Shown here one piece after another: positions 25,257-33,853 of a stretch of 64,000 nt of DNA. The notes beneath the pieces were generated by a model that made no database searches, had not been told where the DNA came from, and saw only the letters and a program-made list of their open reading frames with translations. The translations under genes were made by a program, and so were the position numbers. Source of the DNA: Variovorax sp. OV329 (GTDB lineage Bacteria; Pseudomonadota; Gammaproteobacteria; Burkholderiales; Burkholderiaceae_C); NCBI RefSeq assembly GCF_900114785.1, contig NZ_FOUG01000007.1:186001-250000 (forward strand), in the 5' to 3' direction. The first letter of the stretch is position 1; each line of letters starts with the position of its first letter.

Positions 25257-26426
25257 TCAGCTCACCAGGCGTCCGTTGCTTCCGATCACCGCAACGTCGA
25301 CGAATTGGTTGCCTTCGCGGTTGCCGCGGCCGAAGTTGATCTTGATGCCGCCCATGTCGAAGGTCTCGATGCTCGACAACGCGGCGATGAGCGCCGCGCG
25401 CGTGGGCGCGGGGCCGGCGCGGCGCAGGCCCTCGACCAGCACGCTGGCATCCATGTAGCCTTCCAGGCTGGGCAGCGAGAAGTCCTTGCTGCCGCTGGCT
25501 TCCATGTCCGCCTGGTAGCGGCGCACCAGGTCGAAGCGCGTGGAGTACGGCGACGGAACGATCAGCGCGAAGCCGACGCCGCGCGCCTCGTTGCCCATGG
25601 GCGTGAGCGAGCTGGCCATGATCGACAGGCCGTAGACCGTGCTGTTGCCGCCCGCCTTGCGCAGCGCCTTGATGAAGGCCGGCGCGGTGCCCGCGAGGCC
25701 GGTGATGACCACCTGCGGCGCGGCCTTGGCGATGGCCGCGGCCGCGGGCTCCACTTCCGGGCTGATGGTGCTGGGCGTGGTCGCGATCACCGCGGGCTCC
25801 AGCTTGTACTTGGCCAGCGAAGCCTTGCTCGCGGCCAGCACCGACTGGCCCAGCGGGTCGTTCGAATGCACGATGCCGATCCTGTTGATGCCCAGCACCG
25901 CGGCGGTGGCGATCAGCTTGTCGACTTCCTGGTCGTAGTTGGCCCGCACCCAGAAGGTGTTGGGCGCGTTCTTCTTGCGCAGCGCCACGGTGCCGGTGTT
26001 GGGACCGACCACCGCCATGCCGGGCACGGCGTCCATGATCTCGGCGGTCTGCCGCGTGCCCAGTGGGTGGATCATCGCCAGCACCGAGGCGTCGTTGGCA
26101 AAGGCCAGCGCGTTGGACTTGGCCACGTCGGGCTTGAACTGGTCGTCGGCCAGCACGAGTTCGATCTTGCTGCCGTTGATGCCGCCGGCCTTGTTGATCG
26201 CATTGATGCAGGCGCTGGAGCCGGCGAAGAGACCGGAGCCATTGGCCTTCTCGACGCCGCTGTTGTCGAAGCTCGCGCCGATGCGGATGGTCTTGGACTG
26301 CGCGAACACCGGCATGCCCAGCAGGGTCGCCGCCGCGGCGCCCGCGACACGCGTCAGGACCTGACGCCGGTTGCTGCCGCGCGTGAACGGCGAAGTGGAC
26401 TGAACGCTGGCTTCCGACGTGCTCAT
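25257..26426 (-). CDS. ABC transporter solute-binding protein, branched-chain amino acid type
   Basis: A 389-residue periplasmic receptor of the LivK/peripla_BP_6 fold. The N-terminus carries a twin-arginine-like signal (SNRRQVLTRVAGAAAATLLG, cleavage near PVFAQS). The mature protein begins KTIRIGASFDNSGVEKANG and shows IELVLADDQFKPDVA and AMIHPLGTRQTAEIMDAVPG. No permease or ATPase gene lies nearby, so this is an orphan receptor that may share a transporter or act in signalling. The ATG at 26426 was chosen because the upstream extension (33 residues) does not look like a signal peptide. Confidence 0.85.
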   Translation of the reverse strand: MSTSEASVQSTSPFTRGSNRRQVLTRVAGAAAATLLGMPVFAQSKTIRIGASFDNSGVEKANGSGLFAGSSACINAINKAGGINGSKIELVLADDQFKPDVAKSNALAFANDASVLAMIHPLGTRQTAEIMDAVPGMAVVGPNTGTVALRKKNAPNTFWVRANYDQEVDKLIATAAVLGINRIGIVHSNDPLGQSVLAASKASLAKYKLEPAVIATTPSTISPEVEPAAAAIAKAAPQVVITGLAGTAPAFIKALRKAGGNSTVYGLSIMASSLTPMGNEARGVGFALIVPSPYSTRFDLVRRYQADMEASGSKDFSLPSLEGYMDASVLVEGLRRAGPAPTRAALIAALSSIETFDMGGIKINFGRGNREGNQFVDVAVIGSNGRLVS

Positions 26427-26549
26427 CTTTCCGGGGTCCGGTTGACAAATTGCGACTGAATGTAACCCGGAACTTCCGATGCACTGTCGTGCTTTTTGAG
26501 TACGAACGCGGAGCACTAACACCAACGAACTACAGGCTGTTGGAATTTC

Positions 26550-26573
26550 GCGGCAGACGTGAATTCCTGCCGC
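26550..26573 (-). terminator. Hairpin just after the DUF72 gene
   Basis: A 7-bp stem (GCGGCAG/CTGCCGC on the minus strand) with a 10-base loop begins at the base after the DUF72 stop codon. No run of T follows, so it is a weak terminator candidate. The rest of the 147-base gap to the solute-receptor gene (26427-26573) should hold that gene's promoter; I see no clear -35/-10 pair. Confidence 0.4.
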
Positions 26574-27494
26574 CTACACAGCTGGCGGCGCCACGCTTTC
26601 GAGCAGCTTCATGAGCGACATGCCGTTGCGCTGGCCCTTGTCCTGGTCGCAGTTGTTGAACACCACCTGCGTGTTGCGCACGCGATAGGCAATGCGCACG
26701 ATCTCGGCGGCCAACTCGCGCAGTTCGGCGTCGCTGTAGTCATAGTCGAAGCGTTCCGCCGCCGAGGCCGCACCCTTGATGTTGTAGGTGACGGCGTTGC
26801 GCCCATGCAGCCGCACCAGCGCGTAGTCGGGGTGCGTCGGCTCGGCCAGCATCGGCACGCTGTTGGCAAAGCCCTGGGGCCCGTCGACCACGGTGTGCAC
26901 CGCCTTCAGCTCACGCAGCATCGCCAGCGTGCTCTGGCGATGCGCCTCGCTGTCGAACCACGAGGCATGGCGGAACTCGATGCTCACCGTCTGCCCTGCC
27001 ATGCGCTCCACGCAATGCGTGACGTGGGCCACGCCCTCGCGGTTGCGCATCAGCCAGGGCGGGAACTGGAAATGCACCAGGCCCAGCTTGCCGCTGGCCT
27101 TCAGCGGCGCGAGGGCCTCGTGAAAGCGCCGCCACAGCTCGTCGACGATGTCGGGCGGGGTGTCGCGGTAATACATCTGGCGCGGCACCGGACCACGCCG
27201 GGCCAGCTCCTGCTGGATGTCCTTGTGCAGCACCATCGGCTGCGTCTGATGACCGGTGAAGAGGCGGAAGGCCTTCACGTTGAAGACGAAATGATCGGGC
27301 GTGCGCTCGGCCCAGTTCACCGCCACCGGTGGCGCGGGAATGGCGTAGTAGCTCGAATCGACCTCCACCATGGGGAAGATCGACGCATAGAAGCGCAGCC
27401 GCGCCTCCGGCGTCTTCGCCTCCTTGGGATAGAAGCGGCCGCAATCGATCAGCGTCTTGTCGGTCCAGGATGCGGTGCCCACCAGAATGCTCAC
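26574..27494 (-). CDS. DUF72 domain protein (YecE-like)
   Basis: A 306-residue protein of the DUF72 TIM-barrel family, whose function is unknown. It begins SILVGTASWTDKTLIDCGRF and shows VEVDSSYYAIPAP, FVFNVKAFRLFTGHQ, LGLVHFQFPPWLMRN and SIEFRHASWF, then the C-terminal VFNNCDQDKGQRNGMSLMKL. The GTG at 27494 was chosen because it places the conserved VGT-x-SW block 3 residues in; longer frames add unlike sequence. The next gene upstream, thpR, ends 61 bases away. Confidence 0.9.
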   Translation of the reverse strand: MSILVGTASWTDKTLIDCGRFYPKEAKTPEARLRFYASIFPMVEVDSSYYAIPAPPVAVNWAERTPDHFVFNVKAFRLFTGHQTQPMVLHKDIQQELARRGPVPRQMYYRDTPPDIVDELWRRFHEALAPLKASGKLGLVHFQFPPWLMRNREGVAHVTHCVERMAGQTVSIEFRHASWFDSEAHRQSTLAMLRELKAVHTVVDGPQGFANSVPMLAEPTHPDYALVRLHGRNAVTYNIKGAASAAERFDYDYSDAELRELAAEIVRIAYRVRNTQVVFNNCDQDKGQRNGMSLMKLLESVAPPAV

Positions 27495-27555
27495 GCCGTG
27501 CCTCGTCTTTCCTTGCTCACGCCTTGATGCGCAGGCAGATGGTAAGGGCGCGCGC

Positions 27556-28113
27556 TCAGGCACCCAGGGGCACGCGCGCCAAGACCTCGTGGCGGCTGCG
27601 GCCCAGCAGGCTGCGCATTGCGAACAGCGCGTCCACGGGCCACGCCACCGGTTCGATCGGGCTCGGTGCCAGCGGAATGTCGTCGTACAGAAGGGTCAGG
27701 TGCGGCGTGAAGCGCTGCAGCGGCTCGCGCGCCAGGCCGGCATCGACGAAGGCGGCCATCAGGTCCTGCTGAAGCCGGGCCGCGTCCTGCAAGCCCTCCT
27801 GGCCCAGCAGCACCAGCGGCATGTTGCGGCGCTTGCGGATGAAGCTTGCAACGCTGTCGAAACCGATGACAAATGGCGAAGCGCGGGCCGCCACAGGCCG
27901 CGCCGCGGCCAGGGTCTGGTCCAGAACCTCCTGCGGAACGGGGCCGATGAAGTCACCGACCAGGTGCAGCGTGACGTGAAAGCGCGAGGGCCCCAGGGTC
28001 TTGCCGCGCAGGCCGTGCGCCTGCCGGACGTCCTGCGCCAGTGCCTCGATGCGCTGCGCGGTGCGCGCGTCCGGGCGCAGGGCGAAGAACAGGCGGTCAG
28101 TGGCGGCGGGCAT
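27556..28113 (-). CDS. thpR: RNA 2',3'-cyclic phosphodiesterase ThpR (LigT/2H family)
   Basis: A 185-residue 2H phosphoesterase. Both catalytic HxTx tetrads are present: HVTL within PSRFHVTLHLVGDF and HLTL within FTPHLTLLYDD. Family members open 2',3'-cyclic phosphates on RNA. It opens with DRLFFALRPDARTAQRIEAL, the usual 2H entry. I took the ATG at 28113, since the upstream 12 residues (with two Cys) do not fit the family. The gene shares the minus strand with DUF72 and the DUF2325 gene. Confidence 0.92.
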   Translation of the reverse strand: MPAATDRLFFALRPDARTAQRIEALAQDVRQAHGLRGKTLGPSRFHVTLHLVGDFIGPVPQEVLDQTLAAARPVAARASPFVIGFDSVASFIRKRRNMPLVLLGQEGLQDAARLQQDLMAAFVDAGLAREPLQRFTPHLTLLYDDIPLAPSPIEPVAWPVDALFAMRSLLGRSRHEVLARVPLGA

Positions 28114-28161
28114 GCGCGTCACATTGCAGCAGATCCTCCGCTGCCGCAATGACCGCCGGCG

Positions 28162-28773
28162 TCAGTCGCCCTGCTCCGTCGCGAGCGTCGCGATGCGTGC
28201 CCTGCCTTGCCCTTCGGGCGCCCGATGGATCCGGACGATACGCAAGGCATCCGGTTCTTCCACCAGCACGCAGGCCTTGCCGGTTCGCTTGCAGTGGTCC
28301 TGCACACGCCAGTACGCGCCGTGGCTGAGGCAGCCGGTCTGGCAGATCACCAGGTCGGCGGCGCCCAGGCTTGCTTCCAGACTTTCGGGATCGTCGGAAC
28401 GTGGGACGGCAGGGTCCGGTACGGCTGCCGGTGGGGAGCGGCGACCCGATCGTTCCCAATGCAGGCGCTCGCGCATCAGATCCTGGATGCGAGCCAGCAG
28501 GGCATCGATGCGCCGGGCCAGCGTCACTCGCTTCGGCAGGCCGGGAATGGCCGCCTCGAGCGCCGCGCGGTCCTCGCGCTCCCAGGCCAGCGCGGTCTCG
28601 CGCACGATCGCGGCCGCGCGCAACCGGACGGCTTGCGCACTCAGCCGCTCGATCTCGCGGGCCTGGGAGCGCAGTTGTGCGCTGCAGCGTACCTGTGCGC
28701 TCGCGTAGTCCCGCATCAGCGCGATGTGCTCGTCGGCCAGTTGGTCGAAATCGGTGGCTGCCTGAGACTGCAT
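28162..28773 (-). CDS. DUF2325 domain protein with coiled-coil front
   Basis: A 203-residue cytoplasmic protein. Residues 1 to about 105 are strongly helical and charged, probably coiled coil (AQVRCSAQLRSQAREIERLS, then RRIDALLARIQDLMRERL). The C-terminal 75 residues are DUF2325: AADLVICQTGCLSHGAYWRV, then DHCKRTGKACVLVEEPDALR. The Asp/Cys/His residues of this block are conserved, but no activity is established for the family. It lies 48 bases upstream of thpR and 31 bases downstream of the ZIP transporter gene, all on one strand. Confidence 0.85.
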   Translation of the reverse strand: MQSQAATDFDQLADEHIALMRDYASAQVRCSAQLRSQAREIERLSAQAVRLRAAAIVRETALAWEREDRAALEAAIPGLPKRVTLARRIDALLARIQDLMRERLHWERSGRRSPPAAVPDPAVPRSDDPESLEASLGAADLVICQTGCLSHGAYWRVQDHCKRTGKACVLVEEPDALRIVRIHRAPEGQGRARIATLATEQGD

Positions 28774-28804
28774 GGTCCTTGTCTTCTCCCCGGTTGATGC
28801 GCCG

Positions 28805-29731
28805 TCAGCCGAGCGCGGTATCGAGCATCATCATCAGCACGAAGCCCACCATCAGGCCCGCCGTGGCGAAGGCCTCGTGCCCCTTGCGGTGCGACTCCGG
28901 GATGATCTCGTGGCTGATCACAAAGAGCATCGCGCCGGCGGCGAAGCCCAGCCCCCAGGGCAGCAGCGCAGCGGAGTAGCCGACGATGGCGGCGCCGGCG
29001 ACAGCGCCTATCGGCTCCACCAACCCGGACGCCACGCCCAGCGCGACCGCGAAGGCGCGGCGGTAGCCTGCGGCCAGCAGCGCGGCCGCGACCACCAGGC
29101 CTTCCGGCACGTCCTGGATGGCGATGCCCACGGCCAGCGCGTTCGCCCGCATGCCGTCGTTGCCCGCATAGCCCACGCCGATCGCCAGGCCCTCTGGCAG
29201 GTTGTGCAGCGCGATGGCAATGACGAAGAGCCAGGTGCGGCGCAGCTTGCGCGCGGCAACGCCTTCCCGGCCCTTGAAGAAGTGTTCATGCGGCAGCAGC
29301 CGGTCCATGGCGAGCAGGGCCAGGGCGCCCAGCAGGATTGCGCAGCCGACAACGGCGCCCGCCGCCCACCGGCCACCCCCGAAGATGCCCGCGCTGCGCG
29401 CGGCCTCGAGTCCGGGAATCACCAGCGAGAACGCGCTGGCGGCCAGCATCACGCCGGCGCCGAAGCCGAAAAGCGTGTCCTGAACGCGGTCGGAAAGGCG
29501 CTGGGACAGCAGGACGGGCAAGGTGCCCAGCGCAGTGGCGAGCGCCGCAGCCGAACCGCCCAGCAGCGCCCCGACCAGAACCGGATCGCCCCGTATGGCG
29601 TGCCAGAGTTGAAGCAGCATCACCAGCGCGCCGGCGCCCGTGATGCCCAGGCCCAGCCGGGTTCGCCAGCGCCAGGCGCGCTGCGGCGCAATGCCGATGG
29701 AATGTCGAGAAGTGCCCGGTGTATTGCTCAC
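28805..29731 (-). CDS. ZIP-family divalent metal transporter
   Basis: A 308-residue membrane protein with about 8 helices. The two metal-binding helices are clear: ALHNLPEGLAIGVGYAG and AIQDVPEGLVVAAALLAAG. A further HEIIPESHRKGHE motif lies in the penultimate helix. This is the ZupT/GufA branch that takes up zinc, iron or manganese. A cytoplasmic His-containing loop (LLPHEHFFKGRE) separates the helix groups. The start is a GTG at 29731; no in-frame ATG exists before the first helices. A Fur-like AT-rich element lies 17-36 bases upstream. Confidence 0.92.
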   Translation of the reverse strand: MSNTPGTSRHSIGIAPQRAWRWRTRLGLGITGAGALVMLLQLWHAIRGDPVLVGALLGGSAAALATALGTLPVLLSQRLSDRVQDTLFGFGAGVMLAASAFSLVIPGLEAARSAGIFGGGRWAAGAVVGCAILLGALALLAMDRLLPHEHFFKGREGVAARKLRRTWLFVIAIALHNLPEGLAIGVGYAGNDGMRANALAVGIAIQDVPEGLVVAAALLAAGYRRAFAVALGVASGLVEPIGAVAGAAIVGYSAALLPWGLGFAAGAMLFVISHEIIPESHRKGHEAFATAGLMVGFVLMMMLDTALG

Positions 29732-29747
29732 CGGACTATTTTAGATG

Positions 29748-29767
29748 CGATTAATTCTCATTTGCAA
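29748..29767 (-). promoter_or_regulatory. Fur/Zur-like operator candidate before the ZIP gene
   Basis: Minus-strand reading: ATTGCAAATGAGAATTAATC. The AAATGAGAATT core is the left half of betaproteobacterial Fur boxes (compare AATGAGAAT-N-ATTCTCATT); the right half is degenerate. It sits in a 40-base AT-rich island within GC-rich DNA, immediately upstream of a metal transporter start. Match by eye only. Confidence 0.5.
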
Positions 29768-29815
29768 TATGAGGGCAGAACATCGCCCACCCCTGCCGTC
29801 ATCGGCCGGCGCGGA

Positions 29816-31435
29816 TTACTCCCACTCGATCGTGGCCGGCGGCTTGCTCGAAACGTCGTAGGTCACGCGGTTGATGCCGCGCACCTCGTTGATGATCCGG
29901 CCCGACACCTTCTTGAGCAGCGCGTAAGGCAACTCGGCCCAGTCGGCGGTCATGAAGTCGCTGGTCTGCACCGCGCGCAGCGCCACCACGTAGTCGTAGG
30001 TGCGGCCATCGCCCATCACGCCCACGCTCTTGACCGGCAGGAACACCGTGAAAGCCTGGCTGGTCAGGTCGTACCAGGTCTTGCCGGTCGCTTCGTCGCG
30101 GAAGTTGCGCAACTCCTCGATGAAGATCGCATCGGCGCGGCGCAGCAGGTCGGCGTAGTCCTTCTTCACCTCGCCCAGGATGCGAACCCCCAGGCCCGGG
30201 CCCGGGAAGGGATGGCGGTAGACCATCTCGGGCGGCAGGCCCAGCGCCACGCCCAACTCACGCACCTCGTCCTTGAACAGGTCGCGCAGGGGCTCCAGGA
30301 GCTTGAGGCCCAGTTGCTCGGGCAGGCCGCCCACGTTGTGGTGGCTCTTGATGGTGACGGCCTTCTTGCTCTTGGCGCCGCCCGACTCGATCACGTCCGG
30401 GTAGATGGTGCCCTGCGCCAGGAAGGTGGCGCCCTTGTGGCCGCCGTCGCCCGCCTTGAGCCTGGCCGCCTCCTGCTTGAACACGGTGACGAACTCGCCG
30501 CCGATGATCTTTCGCTTGGCTTCCGGGTCGCTCACGCCGGCCAGCTTGCCAAGGAAGAGCTCGCTGGCATCCACGCGGATGACCTTGGCGTGCAGCTTGC
30601 CCTCGAACATCTCCATGACCATGTCGCCCTCGTTCAGGCGCAAGAGGCCGTGGTCCACGAACACGCAGGTGAGCTGGTCGCCGATGGCGCGGTGGATCAG
30701 CGCCGCGGCCACGCTCGAATCGACGCCGCCCGACAGGCCCAGGATGACTTCCTCTTCGCCCACCTGCTCGCGGATCTTCTCCACCGCCTCGGCGATGTGG
30801 TCGCGCATGACCCAGTCGGGCTTCGCAGCACAGATGCCCAGCACGAAGCGCTCCAGCAGCGCCTTGCCCTGCACGGTGTGCGTGACCTCGGGGTGGAACT
30901 GCACGCCGTAGAAGTGGCGCTGCTCGTCGGCCATGCCGGCGATCGGGCAGGAAGGCGTGGAGGCCATCAGCTTGAAGCCCGGCGGCAGCTCGGTGACCTT
31001 GTCGCCGTGGCTCATCCACACGTTGAGCATGCCGTGGCCTTCGGGCGTGGTGAAGTCGGCGATGTCCTTGAGCAGCGCGGTGTGACCATGCGCGCGCACC
31101 GCGGCAAAGCCGAATTCGCGCTTGTGGCCGCCCTCGACCTTGCCGCCCAGCTGGTGCGCCATGGTCTGCATGCCGTAGCAGATGCCCAGCACCGGCACAC
31201 CGAGCTCGAACACCGCGGGCGGCGCCTTGTCGGTGGATTCCTCGTACACGCTGGCATGGCTGCCCGAGAGGATCACGCCCTTGAGATGCCCATCCTTGGC
31301 GTATTCGCGGACCCATTCGTCGCTCACGTCGCAGGGATGGACTTCGGAGAGCACATGCGCCTCGCGCACACGGCGCGCGATGAGCTGGGTGACCTGCGAG
31401 CCGAAGTCGAGGATGAGGATCTTGTCGTGTTGCAT
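29816..31435 (-). CDS. guaA: GMP synthase (glutamine-hydrolysing) GuaA
   Basis: A 539-residue enzyme that converts XMP to GMP. The N-terminal class I glutamine amidotransferase has the nucleophile Cys86 in [13 protein letters not shown] and a His/Glu pair in [10 protein letters not shown]. The ATP-pyrophosphatase domain has the P-loop [13 protein letters not shown], and the C-terminal dimerisation domain ends PPATIEWE. Length is standard. The start lies only 5 bases after the vapC-like stop, so guaA is almost surely on the same transcript as the toxin-antitoxin pair upstream. Confidence 0.98.
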   Translation of the reverse strand: MQHDKILILDFGSQVTQLIARRVREAHVLSEVHPCDVSDEWVREYAKDGHLKGVILSGSHASVYEESTDKAPPAVFELGVPVLGICYGMQTMAHQLGGKVEGGHKREFGFAAVRAHGHTALLKDIADFTTPEGHGMLNVWMSHGDKVTELPPGFKLMASTPSCPIAGMADEQRHFYGVQFHPEVTHTVQGKALLERFVLGICAAKPDWVMRDHIAEAVEKIREQVGEEEVILGLSGGVDSSVAAALIHRAIGDQLTCVFVDHGLLRLNEGDMVMEMFEGKLHAKVIRVDASELFLGKLAGVSDPEAKRKIIGGEFVTVFKQEAARLKAGDGGHKGATFLAQGTIYPDVIESGGAKSKKAVTIKSHHNVGGLPEQLGLKLLEPLRDLFKDEVRELGVALGLPPEMVYRHPFPGPGLGVRILGEVKKDYADLLRRADAIFIEELRNFRDEATGKTWYDLTSQAFTVFLPVKSVGVMGDGRTYDYVVALRAVQTSDFMTADWAELPYALLKKVSGRIINEVRGINRVTYDVSSKPPATIEWE

Positions 31436-31440
31436 GATGA

Positions 31441-31863
31441 TCAGAAGTCCAGACAGGGGATGCCGCAGTTCTTTGCGGCGTTGACCAGGGCGCGGTCCAG
31501 CGATGCCAGCTGGCCATTGAGACGCAGTGCCAGCTCCAGGTAGCTCGCGTCGTAGAAGCTCAGCCCATGCGCCTGGGCCAGGCGCAGGGTCTGCGAGCGG
31601 TAGTGCAGGTTCGGTGCGGGATCGAATTCGATCGGGCAGGCATCCAGCAGGGCCAGGCCGGCATCGAACTCGTCCTGCGACATCCGCCGGCGCCTGAATG
31701 CGGTAAGCAGGATGTTGCTCGTCTCCCAGACCCACAGCGAAGGCGCTCGAAACTGGCCGGACGAAGTGACGACGTCGACATAGATCTGCTCCGAGACCGC
31801 CGAGCGCTCCTCCGGAATGAACCAGGGCGCCGCTGCCGATGCGTCGATCACGATGGGCTTCAT
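31441..31863 (-). CDS. VapC-like PIN-domain toxin
   Basis: A 140-residue PIN-domain ribonuclease. The acidic residues are in place: Asp7 in IVIDASAA, Glu in VWETSNILL, Asp in [11 protein letters not shown] and Asp in [11 protein letters not shown]. These coordinate Mg2+ for RNA cleavage. It lies 4 bases after the antitoxin gene and 5 bases before guaA, all on the minus strand. The target is unknown; VapC toxins usually cut tRNA or rRNA loops. The C-terminus (CGIPCLDF) is typical of the family. Confidence 0.9.
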   Translation of the reverse strand: MKPIVIDASAAAPWFIPEERSAVSEQIYVDVVTSSGQFRAPSLWVWETSNILLTAFRRRRMSQDEFDAGLALLDACPIEFDPAPNLHYRSQTLRLAQAHGLSFYDASYLELALRLNGQLASLDRALVNAAKNCGIPCLDF

Positions 31864-31867
31864 GCCT

Positions 31868-32137
31868 TCAGCGCCGCGCCTCGTCGCGGTACGCCTTCCA
31901 GTCGCCGGCCTTGTAGTCCGGATCGGGCTTGACCCGGGCCTGGAAGGCCCTCAGCCGCTCCAGCGCCTCCTGGCGCAGGCGCTCGCGCTCGGTGCTGGAG
32001 GGCTGGGAATCCGCCTCGCGCACGATGCGCGCAATCTTCTTGCCGTGGCGCGTGATGACCACTTCCTCACCCGCCTCGACGGCTTGCAGCAGCGCCGAGA
32101 AGCGGTCTTTTGCCTGGTGCACGGGAATGGTCTGCAT
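31868..32137 (-). CDS. Phd/YefM-type antitoxin
   Basis: An 89-residue protein. The N-terminal 45 residues form a Phd/YefM DNA-binding domain (IPVHQAKDRFSALLQAVEAG, then EEVVITRHGKKIARIV). The charged C-terminal tail (READSQPSSTERERLRQEAL, then KAGDWKAYRDEARR) is the usual unstructured toxin-neutralising arm. It precedes the PIN toxin by 4 bases, the normal order for antitoxin first. Phd-type proteins bind palindromes at their own promoter, and one lies 22 bases upstream of this ATG. Confidence 0.9.
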   Translation of the reverse strand: MQTIPVHQAKDRFSALLQAVEAGEEVVITRHGKKIARIVREADSQPSSTERERLRQEALERLRAFQARVKPDPDYKAGDWKAYRDEARR

Positions 32138-32158
32138 GTTCTGGCCTGAAAATGAAAA

Positions 32159-32185
32159 CAGGCCAAATTATACTAATTTGGCCTG
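32159..32185 (-). promoter_or_regulatory. 27-bp palindrome: antitoxin operator/promoter and possible guaB terminator
   Basis: Perfect 12-base arms (CAGGCCAAATTA/TAATTTGGCCTG) around a 3-base centre. On the minus strand the centre holds a perfect -10 hexamer TATAAT (32167-32172), 30 bases before the antitoxin ATG. The downstream arm is followed by TTTTCATTTT, so the RNA hairpin also looks like an intrinsic terminator for guaB, whose stop is 21 bases upstream. A further half-site CAGGCC lies at 32142-32147. Confidence 0.8.
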
Positions 32186-32205
32186 AATCAGGAAAGTAGC
32201 CAGAA

Positions 32206-33675
32206 TTATTCGGCGCGGTAGTTCGGCGCTTCCTTGGTGATCTGCACGTCGTGCACGTGGCTCTCGCGGATGCCGGCCGTGGTGATCTCGACGAACTCGG
32301 CCTTGGCCTTCATTTCGTCGATGGTGGCGCAGCCGCAGTAGCCCATGCTGGCCCGCAGGCCGCCGGACATCTGGTAGACGATGGAGACCATCGAGCCCTT
32401 GTAGGGCACGCGGCCTTCGATGCCCTCGGGCACCAGCTTGTCGGCGTTGGGGTTGCCGGTGGTGGCTTCCTGGAAGTAGCGGTCGGCGCTGCCCTGCTGC
32501 ATGGCGCCAATGGAGCCCATGCCGCGGTAGCTCTTGTAGCTGCGGCCCTGGAACAGCACGATCTCGCCCGGCGCCTCTTCGGTGCCGGCGAACATGCCGC
32601 CCATCATCACGGTGCTGGCGCCGGCCGCGATGGCCTTGGCAATGTCGCCCGAGTAGCGGATGCCGCCGTCGGCGATCAGCGGCACGCCCGTGCCCTGCAG
32701 CGCCGTGGCCACGTTGTCGATGGCCATGATCTGCGGCACGCCCACGCCTGCCACGATGCGGGTGGTGCAGATGGAGCCGGGGCCGATGCCGACCTTGACC
32801 GCATCGGCGCCGGCATCGGCCAGCGCGCGGGCGGCGTCGCCGGTGGCGATGTTGCCGCCGATCACATCGACTTGCGGATAGTTGTCCTTGACCCAGCGCA
32901 CGCGCTCGATCACGCCGGCGCTGTGGCCATGCGCGGTGTCGACCACGATCGCGTCCACGCCGGCCTTCACCAGCGCCTCGACGCGCTCCTCGGTGCCCTG
33001 GCCCACGCCGACGGCTGCGCCCACCCGCAGGCGGCCCGAGGGGTCGCGCGCGGCGTTGGGGAAGCTGGTCTGCTTGGTGATGTCCTTGACCGTGATCAGG
33101 CCCTTGAGCACGTTGTTCTTGTCGATGACCAGGAGGCGTTCGAGCTTGTGCTTGTTCAGCAGCGCCTTCGCGTCGACCAGCGAAGTGCCGTCCGGCACGG
33201 TGATGAGGCGCTCGCGCGGCGTCATGATCTCGCTCACCGGCACGTCGTAGCGCGTCTCGAAGCGCAGGTCGCGGCCGGTGACGATGCCCACCACCTTGCC
33301 GCCGTCGATCACCGGGAAGCCCGAGATGCCCAGTTCTTCCGACAGCTGCATGACCTGCAGCACGGTGTGCGTGGGGGTGATGACCACCGGATCGCGCAGC
33401 ACGCCCGACTCGTAGCGCTTGACCCTGGCCACTTCGGCAGCCTGTTGCTGCGCAGTGAGGTTCTTGTGCACGATGCCCATGCCGCCTTCCTGCGCGATCG
33501 CGATCGCAAGGCGCGCTTCGGTGACCGTGTCCATGGCCGCGGAGACCAGCGGCAGGTTCAGCGTGATGTTTCGCGAAAGGCGGGTGGCGAGGGAAGTGTC
33601 CTTGGGCAGGACCTGGGAGTACGCTGGCACCAACAACACATCGTCGAAGGTGAGCGCTTTTCCAAGAAGGCGCAT
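32206..33675 (-). CDS. guaB: IMP dehydrogenase GuaB
   Basis: A 489-residue enzyme that oxidises IMP to XMP, the first committed step to GMP. The TIM barrel is interrupted by two CBS domains (about residues 95-205; [20 protein letters not shown] is in the first). The catalytic Cys loop is GPGSICTTR, and the mobile flap includes [18 protein letters not shown]. Length is normal. It precedes the toxin-antitoxin pair and guaA; in most relatives guaB and guaA are close neighbours. A short palindrome CATAC-GAAT-GTATG lies in its 178-base upstream region (33761-33774). Confidence 0.98.
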   Translation of the reverse strand: MRLLGKALTFDDVLLVPAYSQVLPKDTSLATRLSRNITLNLPLVSAAMDTVTEARLAIAIAQEGGMGIVHKNLTAQQQAAEVARVKRYESGVLRDPVVITPTHTVLQVMQLSEELGISGFPVIDGGKVVGIVTGRDLRFETRYDVPVSEIMTPRERLITVPDGTSLVDAKALLNKHKLERLLVIDKNNVLKGLITVKDITKQTSFPNAARDPSGRLRVGAAVGVGQGTEERVEALVKAGVDAIVVDTAHGHSAGVIERVRWVKDNYPQVDVIGGNIATGDAARALADAGADAVKVGIGPGSICTTRIVAGVGVPQIMAIDNVATALQGTGVPLIADGGIRYSGDIAKAIAAGASTVMMGGMFAGTEEAPGEIVLFQGRSYKSYRGMGSIGAMQQGSADRYFQEATTGNPNADKLVPEGIEGRVPYKGSMVSIVYQMSGGLRASMGYCGCATIDEMKAKAEFVEITTAGIRESHVHDVQITKEAPNYRAE

Positions 33676-33853
33676 GGGTGAGGCTCCAAAAGACGGATTG
33701 TAACGATTGATCGGTACTAACCCGCGACCCGCTGCGCGATGGGCCTACACGGGCGCAAGGCATACGAATGTATGTGGCGGATTCACCGCGCCGGCCCCAA
33801 AGCGTGCGATCCAAACTCGTTGCAAAAGGTAAGCCGGCGCTAAACTTCCGACC

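Noticed and set aside
26427..26525. 33-codon upstream extension of the solute-receptor gene
   Set aside because: It lacks signal-peptide character, while the ATG at 26426 starts directly before the twin-arginine-like signal.
28772..31543. A 923-residue plus-strand frame and other long plus-strand frames opposite guaA, infB and yejA
   Set aside because: They mirror real minus-strand genes in GC-rich DNA, are His/Arg/Ala-rich and show no family motif.
33761..33774. CATAC-GAAT-GTATG palindrome upstream of guaB as a PurR-type operator
   Set aside because: It does not resemble a known purine operator, and the short arms can occur by chance.
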